64,000 nucleotides of DNA from Palsa-1439 sp050015495 (GTDB lineage Bacteria; Verrucomicrobiota; Verrucomicrobiia; Palsa-1439), in the NCBI GenBank assembly GCA_050015495.1, contig JBEKBH010000017.1, positions 1-64,000 of the forward strand, written 5' to 3'. The translations under genes and the position numbers were made by a program. Shown in pieces: positions 53,837-61,514 of this stretch; positions within the stretch are counted from its first letter, which is position 1; each line of letters begins with the position of its first letter. The notes under the pieces are model-generated. The model had not been told where the DNA came from. It saw nothing but the letters and a program-made list of their open reading frames with translations, and searched no databases.

Positions 53837-55750
53837 ATGAAGCAATGGCGGAAACGCTCGCTGGCGGCAATCTGTGTCAATCTGTGGCTAGCCGGAATTT
53901 GTCTGGGCCAAACCATCGTCTCCTCGATCACGCTGAGCGGGTGGGTAATCGTGACGAACGCGCCAGCGCCGCCGCCGCCGCCGCCACCACTCGGGCAGGC
54001 GACGAACATGACCGGGTATTTCGTGGATTACATCGGCGGGAGCGACTCGAATCCGGGCACCAACGCCGCGTCGGCATGGAAGCACGTGCCGGGTGATCCG
54101 AGCGCGACGGGAAGCGCGGGGACGGCGACGCTCGCGAACGGGAGCGTGGTGTGGTTCAAGGCCGGCACGGCGTACAAACTGACGGGCGGTTACAACGGGT
54201 ATTACTCGGTCGGGATCGTGCCGTCGAACAACGTGACGTACGCCTGTTCCTCGAACTGGGGTTCTGGCGCGACGATGAATTTCACCGATGGTTGCACGAC
54301 GCAGCGGTACGTGGCGTTCTACGCGAACGGGAACCTGGTGGGGACGACGTTCAGCAACCTGGTGTTCGGGCCGATCGGCGGATCGAGCAACGCGGTGCCG
54401 GCGGATGGCGGATTGCCGGTGGCGTCGAAGCAGGGGTACGGCATCATGGTCAACGGCGGCAATTACGTGAACGGGGTGACGATCATCGGCTGCCTGTTCG
54501 ACCAGCTCGGGTATTACACGAACGTGTGTCCGATGGATGGGAACTCGGTCGGGACGTCCGACACCGGGCCGTCGTCGACGGGCGTGTACGTGACGGGCGC
54601 GCAGGGCGCGGGCCTGACGATCACGAACTCGACATTCCAGCGCGGGGCGGTGGGGATTGACCTGGTGATCGAGGGCATGATGACGAACGTGAGCATCGTC
54701 GGCTGCCAGCTTGGGCAGTCCGAGATCTGGGGCATCGACATCGCAGGCGTGTCGGGCCTGGTGGATTACCTGACGATCCACGGGAACACGTGGACGGACC
54801 CGGGGCACGCCTATTCGCCGCAGTACTGGCGGGGCTACATCGACACGGGCGAGCCGCACCAGGACCCGATCTTTTTCCGGACGCAGTCGGCGTCGGCGGG
54901 GACGCACAACAATATTTGCGGGAACACCTGGCAGGTGGCCACGTGGAGCAACTCAGTGTTCACCGCGTGCATTTACCTGGAGTACGCCGCGAGCGCGAAC
55001 ATCTACAACAATTTGTTCAACATCCCGATGGCCGGCAGCGGCAACGTGTTGTGCATCTACACGAACACGCTCGGCAATCTGATCATCACCAATTCCAACG
55101 GCGGCGGGCAGGCCCCGCCGGTGCAGGTGAGCTACGAGGTGAACACGGCGTCGGTGATCCGCGTGGTCAACAACACGATGATCGTCAATTCCGCGACCGC
55201 GCCGAACAACAACGCGATGTTCTGGGGCGTGTGCGGCGGGTGCGACAATTCGGGTGGAGCGTATCTTCCGCCGTACGCGTGGCCGACCAACGGGACGCTG
55301 CAGGTCGAGAACAACCTGGCGTATTCATTCTCGACCACGGGCCAGCAGGGCGACCTGCTCGTGCTCGGGACGGTGACGAATGCTTATCCCGTGGCGATGT
55401 GGACGGTGGATTACAACGACTGGCATAGCGCAGGCGGCGCGACCGATCCGTATCTGTGGTGGAACAACGCGGTCGGATTCAACGTGAACGGGGGGCTGTC
55501 CGTCGAGCGGAGTGTCGGCTTCGACGCGCACGGGCTGACCAACGATCCGCAGTTTGTCAGCTTGGCCTTCAGCAGCGGCACAAACTCGACGGGGAACATC
55601 TGCCAGCTGCAGGCGGGTTCTCCCGCGATCGGCGCGGGCATCAACCTAGCCAGCCTCAGCAACACCTGCCCCGGCATCGACCACGATATCCGCGGCGTCG
55701 CCCGCACCAACTACAACGGCGGCTGGACCCTTGGCGCCTATCAATACTGA
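53837..55750 (+). CDS. Exported right-handed beta-helix protein
   Basis: A 637-residue protein. The ATG at 53837 follows GGAGG by 9 nt and starts a signal peptide (MKQWRKRSLAAICVNLWLAG then ICLGQ). An ATG at 53795 overlaps the previous stop in ATGA and would add 14 residues encoded by a common CACAGATGCACACGGATA-type repeat; it is the alternative start. After a short Pro run (~35-45) a domain opening YFVDYIGGSDSNPGTNAASA leads into Asn/Gly-rich beta-helix rungs (for example NNLAYSFSTT and VVNNTMIVN). The end SPAIGAGINLASL to GGWTLGAYQY is the usual C-terminus of pectate-lyase-like polysaccharide-binding proteins. Polysaccharide binding or cleavage is inferred. Confidence 0.85.
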   Translation: MKQWRKRSLAAICVNLWLAGICLGQTIVSSITLSGWVIVTNAPAPPPPPPPLGQATNMTGYFVDYIGGSDSNPGTNAASAWKHVPGDPSATGSAGTATLANGSVVWFKAGTAYKLTGGYNGYYSVGIVPSNNVTYACSSNWGSGATMNFTDGCTTQRYVAFYANGNLVGTTFSNLVFGPIGGSSNAVPADGGLPVASKQGYGIMVNGGNYVNGVTIIGCLFDQLGYYTNVCPMDGNSVGTSDTGPSSTGVYVTGAQGAGLTITNSTFQRGAVGIDLVIEGMMTNVSIVGCQLGQSEIWGIDIAGVSGLVDYLTIHGNTWTDPGHAYSPQYWRGYIDTGEPHQDPIFFRTQSASAGTHNNICGNTWQVATWSNSVFTACIYLEYAASANIYNNLFNIPMAGSGNVLCIYTNTLGNLIITNSNGGGQAPPVQVSYEVNTASVIRVVNNTMIVNSATAPNNNAMFWGVCGGCDNSGGAYLPPYAWPTNGTLQVENNLAYSFSTTGQQGDLLVLGTVTNAYPVAMWTVDYNDWHSAGGATDPYLWWNNAVGFNVNGGLSVERSVGFDAHGLTNDPQFVSLAFSSGTNSTGNICQLQAGSPAIGAGINLASLSNTCPGIDHDIRGVARTNYNGGWTLGAYQY

Positions 55751-55873
55751 ACTACTTAACGGTAACGTCCCTTACGTTGCTCTTGGATGGCGGCGGGCAC
55801 ATGGCTGGAGACATTGCGGGAAACCATGGCGCTGGCTCGCCCAACGTGAACCGCGCCTCGACACTCTCCCCCG

Positions 55874-56926
55874 TCAGGAACGCACACCTTGCCGCGCCTG
55901 ACGACGGATCGCCCGGAGATGGCCGTAGCCGACGAGTTTGCGGCGTTGTTCGTCCCAGAGGCGGAAGGTGAATGATTTGAAGCTCGAGAACAGCGTGACC
56001 GCCGGTACCGTGTTAAACAGCGGCTCCGCCTTGTGGCATCGCTCCAGGTTGTAATTCGGAATCCGCGGACTCAAGTGATGGATGTGATGGAACCCGATGT
56101 TGCCGGAAAACCATTGCAGCACTTTCGGCAGTTTATAGAACGAACTCCCCTGCAACGCGGCCGCCGTATAATCCCAGTCGTCCCCGCGCTCCCAATACAC
56201 ACCCTCAAACTGATGCTGCACGTAAAACAGCCACACGCCCGCCGAGCCGGCAATCACGATCAGCGAGAACTGAATGATCAGGTACGCTTTCCATCCGAAC
56301 ACCGTGCTCATCGCCGCCGCCACTCCCAAGATGGCCAGGTTCGTCCAATGGACCGACCGACGCTCGCGCGCGGCCGTACCGTTGGTGGGAAACCGCTGGT
56401 GAATCAGAAATAGGTACATCGGCGCCAGCACAAACAAGATGACCGGGTTGCGCGCCAACCGATACGCGAACCGCCTCCAGCGCGATGATTCGAGGTACTC
56501 TTGGACGGTCAGCGTCCACACGTCGCCGCGACCCCGCCGATCCAGGTCGCCCGAGCTGGCATGATGGACCGCATGTTCCCATCGCCACAAATAATACGGC
56601 GTGAACGTCAGCACGCCGGTGACGATCCCCCAAAAATCATTCGCCTTGCGCGATTTGAAAAAAGAACCGTGCCCGCAGTCGTGAAAAATGATGAAGACGC
56701 GCACCAAAAACCCGCCTGCCAAAAGCGCCAAGGGTACGGTCAGCCAATACGACACGGACAAGCTGAGGTACATCAAATACCAGAGGATGGCGTAGGGAAC
56801 CACCGAGTTGGTAATTTGCCACGTGCTGCGCCACACCGAGGGCTCCTGGTACTTGGCGACCACTTCTTTCCACGGCATCGCGTTGGCTTGACGTTCGCTC
56901 TCTGTATGCACCAATTGATCGATCAT
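55874..56926 (-). CDS. Membrane fatty-acid desaturase
   Basis: A 350-residue integral membrane di-iron enzyme. The three His boxes are intact: HDCGH (82-86), HAVHH (118-122) and HHIHH (280-284), with an additional QHQFE near 238. Two hydrophobic hairpins (about 40-80 and 160-230) are as in delta-9/delta-12-type acyl-lipid desaturases. It probably introduces a double bond into membrane acyl chains, as in adaptation to cold. The ATG at 56926 is chosen over an upstream in-frame start because a promoter lies between them. It converges with the beta-helix gene. Confidence 0.93.
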   Translation of the reverse strand: MIDQLVHTESERQANAMPWKEVVAKYQEPSVWRSTWQITNSVVPYAILWYLMYLSLSVSYWLTVPLALLAGGFLVRVFIIFHDCGHGSFFKSRKANDFWGIVTGVLTFTPYYLWRWEHAVHHASSGDLDRRGRGDVWTLTVQEYLESSRWRRFAYRLARNPVILFVLAPMYLFLIHQRFPTNGTAARERRSVHWTNLAILGVAAAMSTVFGWKAYLIIQFSLIVIAGSAGVWLFYVQHQFEGVYWERGDDWDYTAAALQGSSFYKLPKVLQWFSGNIGFHHIHHLSPRIPNYNLERCHKAEPLFNTVPAVTLFSSFKSFTFRLWDEQRRKLVGYGHLRAIRRQARQGVRS

Positions 56927-56999
56927 GTTTGCTCTTTCTGCGGGATTCCCCGAAACGGGCAAGCAGAACGACCTCCCCGAAGTTCCGCCAGCCAGATGA

Positions 57000-57028
57000 A
57001 GTATACGCCCCACTCTAGCCGTCGGCAA
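57000..57028 (-). promoter_or_regulatory. Desaturase promoter
   Basis: Minus-strand TTGCCG (57023-57028), a 17-nt spacer and TATACT (57000-57005, five of six matches). The predicted start is near 56993, giving a leader of about 65 nt before the ATG at 56926. Confidence 0.55.
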
Positions 57029-57137
57029 CACTCAATATCAGAAATATCGCGCCATTCCGCTGTATGCGGGATCGAACCGCGTCATTTTACGGCCCATGCG
57101 CACAGACCAGCCTCATCCAGCGCGCGCACAAGATGTT

Positions 57138-58046
57138 TCACGGCTGACAGAACCAACCGAACGACGCCCAGGCTGCGAACCACTGCTGAACCTGCGCCGC
57201 GGTCGTTGTGGCGGCGCTGCGGCCGCGCTTGAGCAACACCGCACAGGCCTTTTCCAACGTCGTCCCGCGCTGCAACGTGCGCAAGACCTGAAACTGTTCG
57301 CGCGTCAACGTCTTGTAATACACCGAGCATTTCATCCGATGAACGGCGATGTATTGGCGTTCCGGTTTCAGGCCGCGTATGTTCAGCCGCACGATGTGCC
57401 GCTGGTGAATCTCGACGGCGTTACTGGCTTCCGCGCGAAGCCGATCATCGCCTTTCTTGGCGGCGAGCAGCAGGTCGTCGACGGGGTAATGGACTTCCAG
57501 CAGCGCCATGTACGGCTGCAACCCCAACCGGACCTTCGACGGGTTGCGACCCAGCAAATCGTCCACATGAACGACCGGTTTCGCGCCCTCGTCGAAGGCG
57601 ACAATGTGGGCCCACTCCAATCGCACCATGTCCAGTGCCAAACGCCCGTGCGGCGCGATCCATTTCGGCTCGGCGCGCAAAAATTTCTCCAGGCGACTGC
57701 CGAGGTTGCGTAGCGTGAAACACGCGGATGGATAACGCGCGAGGTAGGCGCGAGCCAGACGATCGAATTTCCTCTCGCCGATTACCGCCCGCAAGCCGGG
57801 ATAATCGTCGTAGAAGCAGTCGAGGATGCGGAACCAGTATTGGCGGTTGTAAATCTCGAGCCGCTCGAACGACGTGAGCCGGTCGTTGGGCTTGATGAGC
57901 GCGTTGGCGATGGGAGCAGACTTCTTCTGCATCCGGTCGCCGGGCGCAAGCGACCGCATGATCGCGCCGGCCATGAGCGCCTGCAGTTCGCCGAGTTGTT
58001 TGGCCGAACCGGCCCTAGGCGCGCGCCGCGCTCGGCTCGATCGCAT
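57138..58046 (-). CDS. bufC: Bufferin maturation partner (DUF2063, HvfC/BufC-like)
   Basis: A ~302-residue protein of the DUF2063 family that partners MNIO enzymes and helps bind the precursor peptide. The N-terminal part has LGELQALMAGAIMRS, then the conserved RLEIYNRQYWFRILDCFYDD and YPGLRAVIGERKFDRLARAY. The C-terminal ~90 residues are a winged-helix-like domain (TREQFQVLRTLQRGTTLEKA). The ATG at 58046 overlaps bufB by 32 nt; other starts (58076, 57974) are possible. It is the last gene of the operon. Confidence 0.85.
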   Translation of the reverse strand: MRSSRARRAPRAGSAKQLGELQALMAGAIMRSLAPGDRMQKKSAPIANALIKPNDRLTSFERLEIYNRQYWFRILDCFYDDYPGLRAVIGERKFDRLARAYLARYPSACFTLRNLGSRLEKFLRAEPKWIAPHGRLALDMVRLEWAHIVAFDEGAKPVVHVDDLLGRNPSKVRLGLQPYMALLEVHYPVDDLLLAAKKGDDRLRAEASNAVEIHQRHIVRLNIRGLKPERQYIAVHRMKCSVYYKTLTREQFQVLRTLQRGTTLEKACAVLLKRGRSAATTTAAQVQQWFAAWASFGWFCQP

Positions 58047-58869
58047 GGATGAACTGGTTCGCTTTAAGCGCCTCATGATGGACCTCGTCGAAGGACGGGA
58101 TGCTGTCGTCCCATTCCAGCAGCGTTGCGGTTTTGCCGACCAGCTTGGTGGCGTGGGCGTACAATTGCCACACCGGGTCGAGCACGGGATGATCGTGCGT
58201 GTCGAGAATGTACTTCTTGAACTTGGAGTGGCCCGCGATGTGGATCTGCGCGACGCGATGGTGCGGGACGTTGTTGACGTACTCGTAGGGATTGAAATCG
58301 TGGTTCTTCGACGACACGTAAATGTTGTTCACATCGAGCAGAATCCCGCAATCGGCCAACTCGACAACCTCGGTGAGAAATTCCCACTCGGTCATCTCCG
58401 ACGCGTGAAATTCCGTGTAACTGCTGACGTTCTCGACAGCAATCGGGATTTCGAGAAACTCCCGCGCGGCCCGAATCTTTTCCGCCGTGACCTTCGCCGC
58501 GGCGAACGTGTACGGCATGGGCAACAAATCGTGCGTGTAGCGGCCATCGACGCTGCCCCAGCACAGGTGGTCGGAGAGCCAGGGCGTCTTCGTGCGCTTG
58601 ACCAGCGCCTTCAGCCTCTTCAGGTGCTCGCGGTTGAGTTTGTTTGCGGAGCCGAAATACATCGACACGCCATGCTGAACGACGCGGTATTGTTCGAGTA
58701 TCTGGTCGAGCACTTCCAGCGGACGGCCGCCATCGACCATGAAATTCTCCGAGATGATCTCAAACCAATCCACCACCGGCTTCCGCGTGAGAATGTGCTG
58801 GTAATGCGGCACCCGCAGGCCGATGCCGATGCCGTAGTCGGTGAATCCGTTGAATGGGTTGGCGGGCAT
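58015..58869 (-). CDS. bufB: MNIO-family RiPP-modifying enzyme (DUF692, HvfB/BufB-like)
   Basis: A 284-residue TIM-barrel enzyme with a multinuclear iron centre. Members oxidise Cys residues of a precursor peptide, for example to thiooxazoles. The ATG at 58869 gives MPANPFNGFTDYGIGIGLRV. Metal-ligand regions are visible: ENFMVDGGRP, SDHLCWGSVDGRYTHDLLPM, VENVSSY, LLDVNNIYVSS, HIAGH and DTHDHPV. It follows the Cys-rich precursor by 58 nt with a strong hairpin between, and no ribosome-binding site is obvious just before the ATG. The exact modification is inferred from the family. Confidence 0.92.
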   Translation of the reverse strand: MPANPFNGFTDYGIGIGLRVPHYQHILTRKPVVDWFEIISENFMVDGGRPLEVLDQILEQYRVVQHGVSMYFGSANKLNREHLKRLKALVKRTKTPWLSDHLCWGSVDGRYTHDLLPMPYTFAAAKVTAEKIRAAREFLEIPIAVENVSSYTEFHASEMTEWEFLTEVVELADCGILLDVNNIYVSSKNHDFNPYEYVNNVPHHRVAQIHIAGHSKFKKYILDTHDHPVLDPVWQLYAHATKLVGKTATLLEWDDSIPSFDEVHHEALKANQFIHAIEPSAARA

Positions 58870-58878
58870 GGTGTGAAG

Positions 58879-58900
58879 GGGGGCGGCTCGCGCCGCCCCC
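58879..58900 (-). promoter_or_regulatory. Strong hairpin between bufA and bufB
   Basis: On the minus strand GGGGGCGGC pairs with GCCGCCCCC around the GNRA tetraloop GCGA, a perfect 9-bp stem. It begins 27 nt after the bufA stop and ends 9 nt before the bufB ATG. It could terminate part of the transcripts, protect the precursor mRNA 3' end, or hinder bufB translation, giving more precursor than enzyme. Confidence 0.7.
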
Positions 58901-58927
58901 ACTTGAATCACATACCGAGTCGGCTGA

Positions 58928-59212
58928 CTAGCTCGACTTGTTGGTGTTGCAACCGCCCTTGCCCTTGCAGGAGTTCTGGCCTTTGCAGCCATTGTCCCCG
59001 GCCTTGCAGCCGCCCTGCCCCTTACAGCTGTTCTGGCCCTTGCAGTCGTGCTTGCCAGTGCTGCCGCTGTCGTCCAACTGGCCCCAGCTCGTCAGGCTCG
59101 CGCCCTTCGTCGCCGTTGTGGGCTGCTGGCTGGCATACGTTCGCGCGACCGCGCCGGTCATCAAACCGGCAAACGCTGCGCCTGCGACCAATGCTCTTGT
59201 GGTCCTCTTCAT
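58928..59212 (-). CDS. bufA: Bufferin-type Cys-rich RiPP precursor
   Basis: A 94-residue exported peptide. The ATG at 59212 has an AGAGGAG site. A signal peptide covers about 1-28 (RALVAGAAFAGLMTGAVA). The C-terminal part has six Cys at 57, 63, 69, 76, 82 and 88, arranged as two near-identical blocks CKGQNSCKGQGGC and CKGQNSCKGKGGC separated by KAGDNG. This CKGxNxCKGxGGC pattern is typical of bufferin/HvfA precursors, which are modified by the MNIO enzyme and, after export, bind copper. The number of Cys actually modified is unknown. Confidence 0.9.
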   Translation of the reverse strand: MKRTTRALVAGAAFAGLMTGAVARTYASQQPTTATKGASLTSWGQLDDSGSTGKHDCKGQNSCKGQGGCKAGDNGCKGQNSCKGKGGCNTNKSS

Positions 59213-59616
59213 TACGTCTCCTCTGGTTGGGTGTTTGGTTTGTTCCGGGCCACCGTCCCCGTCACGCCACGGGGGAACGGTAATCCGCTCACACTGCGGA
59301 AAATGGTCTGAGGGAGGAAGAGGTGGAAAAGACATGGGATCGAGCACCGACCGCGTCGGGACAAAGGTTGTCTCATGGCTCGCATAGGCATCGTCACCGG
59401 GCTCCCAGCATATCCATAGGATGCTTGTCAGGTCGGTTGGTTCCATTCATTTTCGCCAAACTGCCACCGTAGCCAAGACTACGATTTGAAAGCCAACTTG
59501 GATTTGTTAAGGCAACGGTACGCCCGCCGTGCCTCCACGATTTTGACTCACGCCACCGCAAACACTAGCCGAACATTGCCTCGAAGGCAAACCGAAATGA
59601 GGCGACTCGGCTGCAA
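59213..59616. other. bufA leader and intergenic region
   Basis: No gene is seen in these 404 nt. Near bufA lies the hairpin at 59253-59280. A GGAACC on the minus strand (59437-59442) resembles the -35 of ECF-dependent promoters, but no convincing matching -10 was found. CGTAG and CTACG around 59470-59485 form a minor hairpin. Confidence 0.4.
59253..59280 (-). promoter_or_regulatory. 5'-UTR hairpin of bufA
   Basis: On the minus strand CCGT, a T bulge and CCCCGT pair with ACGGGG and ACGG around a GC-rich loop, about 40 nt before the bufA ATG. Together with the hairpin at 58879-58900 it brackets the precursor gene, which may stabilise its mRNA. Confidence 0.5.
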
Positions 59617-60075
59617 TTACGCCCTTTTCTGGCCTCGAAGCCGGGCGATAATCGCATCCAGTGAGAAGACTCCGGGCCCGAATACCAGCACGATCACCGA
59701 GGTCAGTAGAAACAAGAATTCCGCCGCGGACAGAAAATCGTCGGGTTTGTTGAAGATATTCTTCACGGCGTCCGAATCCGCCGTGAGATAGGCCACGATC
59801 ATGGTGCAAATCAGGGGGACAGTGGCGATGCGCGAACCCAATCCAAGCAGGAGCAGGAGCCCGCCAACGCATTCCGTGCTGCCGGCCAACGCGGCGTTCA
59901 GTTTCGGCATGGGGATGTGTAGTGTCGCGAAGAAACCAGCGGTCTTGTCCAGATGCATCAGCTTGCCCTTCCCGGTTAGGAAGAATTGCCAGCCGAAATA
60001 CAGGCGCAAGATCAGCAACACCGGCGATTGCAGTTTCGAGATCAGACTTACCCACAACCGATAGAGTTTCGTCAT
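59617..60075 (-). CDS. DoxX-family membrane protein linked to the bufferin operon
   Basis: A 152-residue protein with four hydrophobic segments. The DoxX signature is visible: VLLILRLYFGWQFFLTGKGK near the N-terminus and STECVGGLLLLLGLGSRIAT in the middle. The ATG at 60075 (MTKLYRLWVS) is preferred over an upstream start. DoxX proteins commonly accompany MNIO/precursor genes (HvfX), where they are thought to act in redox or export. It precedes bufA by about 400 nt in the same direction, so shared transcription is plausible but not certain. Confidence 0.85.
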   Translation of the reverse strand: MTKLYRLWVSLISKLQSPVLLILRLYFGWQFFLTGKGKLMHLDKTAGFFATLHIPMPKLNAALAGSTECVGGLLLLLGLGSRIATVPLICTMIVAYLTADSDAVKNIFNKPDDFLSAAEFLFLLTSVIVLVFGPGVFSLDAIIARLRGQKRA

Positions 60076-60161
60076 AGAATCAGCGTCTCCTGTCCGACGA
60101 ACCGCCCGAGTTGCCGTCACCATACTCGAAACGTCGAACAATTTCAATCGGCCATGAAGGA

Positions 60162-60692
60162 TTAGAGGATTCCCGGGAGGGTTCCGGTTGGATCAGCAGG
60201 CGTGAGGTTGCGTTGAAACTCCTCGCGGAGGGTCTTGAGTCGGTCGGGGGTGAATTGCTGGCGAATCTTGAGGACCTCGGCTCGCGCAAGCACATCGCAG
60301 CGTTCGTTCATCTCGTGGCCGGCGTGGCCCTTGAGCCATTTCCACGTGATGCGATGCCGGGCGGATTCGTCATCGAGCTCCCTCCAGAGATCCTGGTTCT
60401 TGACAGGTTGTTTGGTCTTCGTTTTCCAGCCGAAGGATTTCCAATTCTTAAGCCATTCGGTGATACCGTTGCGGACGTATTGGGAATCGGTGAAGAACTC
60501 GACTTCGCAGGCCCCGGGCAACGCGCGGAGAGCTTCGACCGCCGCCTGAAGTTCCATGCGGTTGTTGGTGGTGGCCGGTGCGCCGCCGCTGATCTCCTGC
60601 TGATGATCGGGCCAGGCAAGAATCGCAGCCCAACCGCCCGGCCCGGGATTGCCTTCGCACGCGCCGTCGGAATAGAGCGTCAGCTTGTTCAT
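60162..60692 (-). CDS. rnhA: Ribonuclease HI
   Basis: A 176-residue endonuclease that cuts the RNA strand of RNA-DNA hybrids, removing R-loops and primers. The catalytic carboxylates are visible: D9 in YSDGACEGNPGPGG, E47 in NRMELQAA, D69 in FFTDSQYV and D133 in NERCDVLA, with H123 in KGHAGH. The basic handle (WKSFGWKTKTKQPVKNQDLW) is present. About 25 extra residues lie at the C-terminus. It follows larB by 54 nt. Confidence 0.97.
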   Translation of the reverse strand: MNKLTLYSDGACEGNPGPGGWAAILAWPDHQQEISGGAPATTNNRMELQAAVEALRALPGACEVEFFTDSQYVRNGITEWLKNWKSFGWKTKTKQPVKNQDLWRELDDESARHRITWKWLKGHAGHEMNERCDVLARAEVLKIRQQFTPDRLKTLREEFQRNLTPADPTGTLPGIL

Positions 60693-60746
60693 AAGGTTGT
60701 CAGGCGAGGCTCAGCGTAACACGAAGGATGCGAACTCGACACGAAC

Positions 60747-61514
60747 TCAGCGCGCGGCTGGATCCCGGTTCAACTGGTTGATCAAACTCGCGGCGTAGCC
60801 GGCGCCGAAACCGTTGTTGATATTGACCACGGTGACGCCGCTGGCGCAGGAGTTCAGCATGGCCAGCAACGCCGCGACGCCGCCAAAGGACGCGCCGTAG
60901 CCGACCGAGGTGGGCACGGCGATAACGGGTTTGTCCACAAGTCCGGCGACGACGCTGGGCAGGGCGCCTTCCATGCCGGCGACGACGATCAACACGCTGG
61001 CATCGAGCAGTTCCTCGTTGAGCGCGAGCAATCGATGAATGCCAGCCACGCCCACATCGTAATATCTCTTTACGCGGTTGCCCATGATGTCGGCGGTAAC
61101 GACAGCCTCGTCCGCCACGGGAATGTCGGTTGTCCCCGCGCACAATACCGCCACCGTGCCGCCGCGCTTGGGCAATGGTTTGCGTACGACCGTCACCGCC
61201 CGCGCCGCTTCGTGATACTTCGCCTTTGGGAACGCGCGTTTCACGGCGCGAAACGTCTCCTTCGAGGATCGCGTGGCCAGCAGGTTGTCGTTGTGGCGCA
61301 GGATGGTCCGCGCGATTTTGGTGACCTGCGCCGGCGTCTTGCCTTCGCAGTAGATCACCTCGGGAAACCCTTTGCGCAACGAGCGATGCCCGTCCACGCG
61401 CGCGAAATCGAGATCGTGAATCGCCAACGATTTCAGTTGTTTGATCGCGCGATCGGTTGACACATGGCCGGTGCGCGCATCGTGCAGCAACTTTCGTAGC
61501 TTCGGCTCGTTCAT
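60747..61514 (-). CDS. larB: Nickel-pincer cofactor biosynthesis protein LarB
   Basis: A 255-residue PurE-like enzyme that carboxylates and hydrolyses nicotinic acid adenine dinucleotide to start synthesis of the nickel-pincer cofactor of lactate racemase. Family stretches are IYCEGKTPAQVTKIARTIL, VLCAGTTDIPVADEAVVTAD, VVAGMEGALPSVVAGLVDKP and NNGFGAGYAASLINQL. No larA, larC or larE is in the window, so the cofactor pathway must be completed elsewhere or the protein has another use. It overlaps the upstream TPR gene in ATGA. Confidence 0.93.
   Translation of the reverse strand: MNEPKLRKLLHDARTGHVSTDRAIKQLKSLAIHDLDFARVDGHRSLRKGFPEVIYCEGKTPAQVTKIARTILRHNDNLLATRSSKETFRAVKRAFPKAKYHEAARAVTVVRKPLPKRGGTVAVLCAGTTDIPVADEAVVTADIMGNRVKRYYDVGVAGIHRLLALNEELLDASVLIVVAGMEGALPSVVAGLVDKPVIAVPTSVGYGASFGGVAALLAMLNSCASGVTVVNINNGFGAGYAASLINQLNRDPAAR

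Noticed and set aside
50534..55750. Prophage tail module
   Set aside because: Three of four products have Sec signal peptides, and no terminase, portal, capsid, lysis or integrase gene is nearby.
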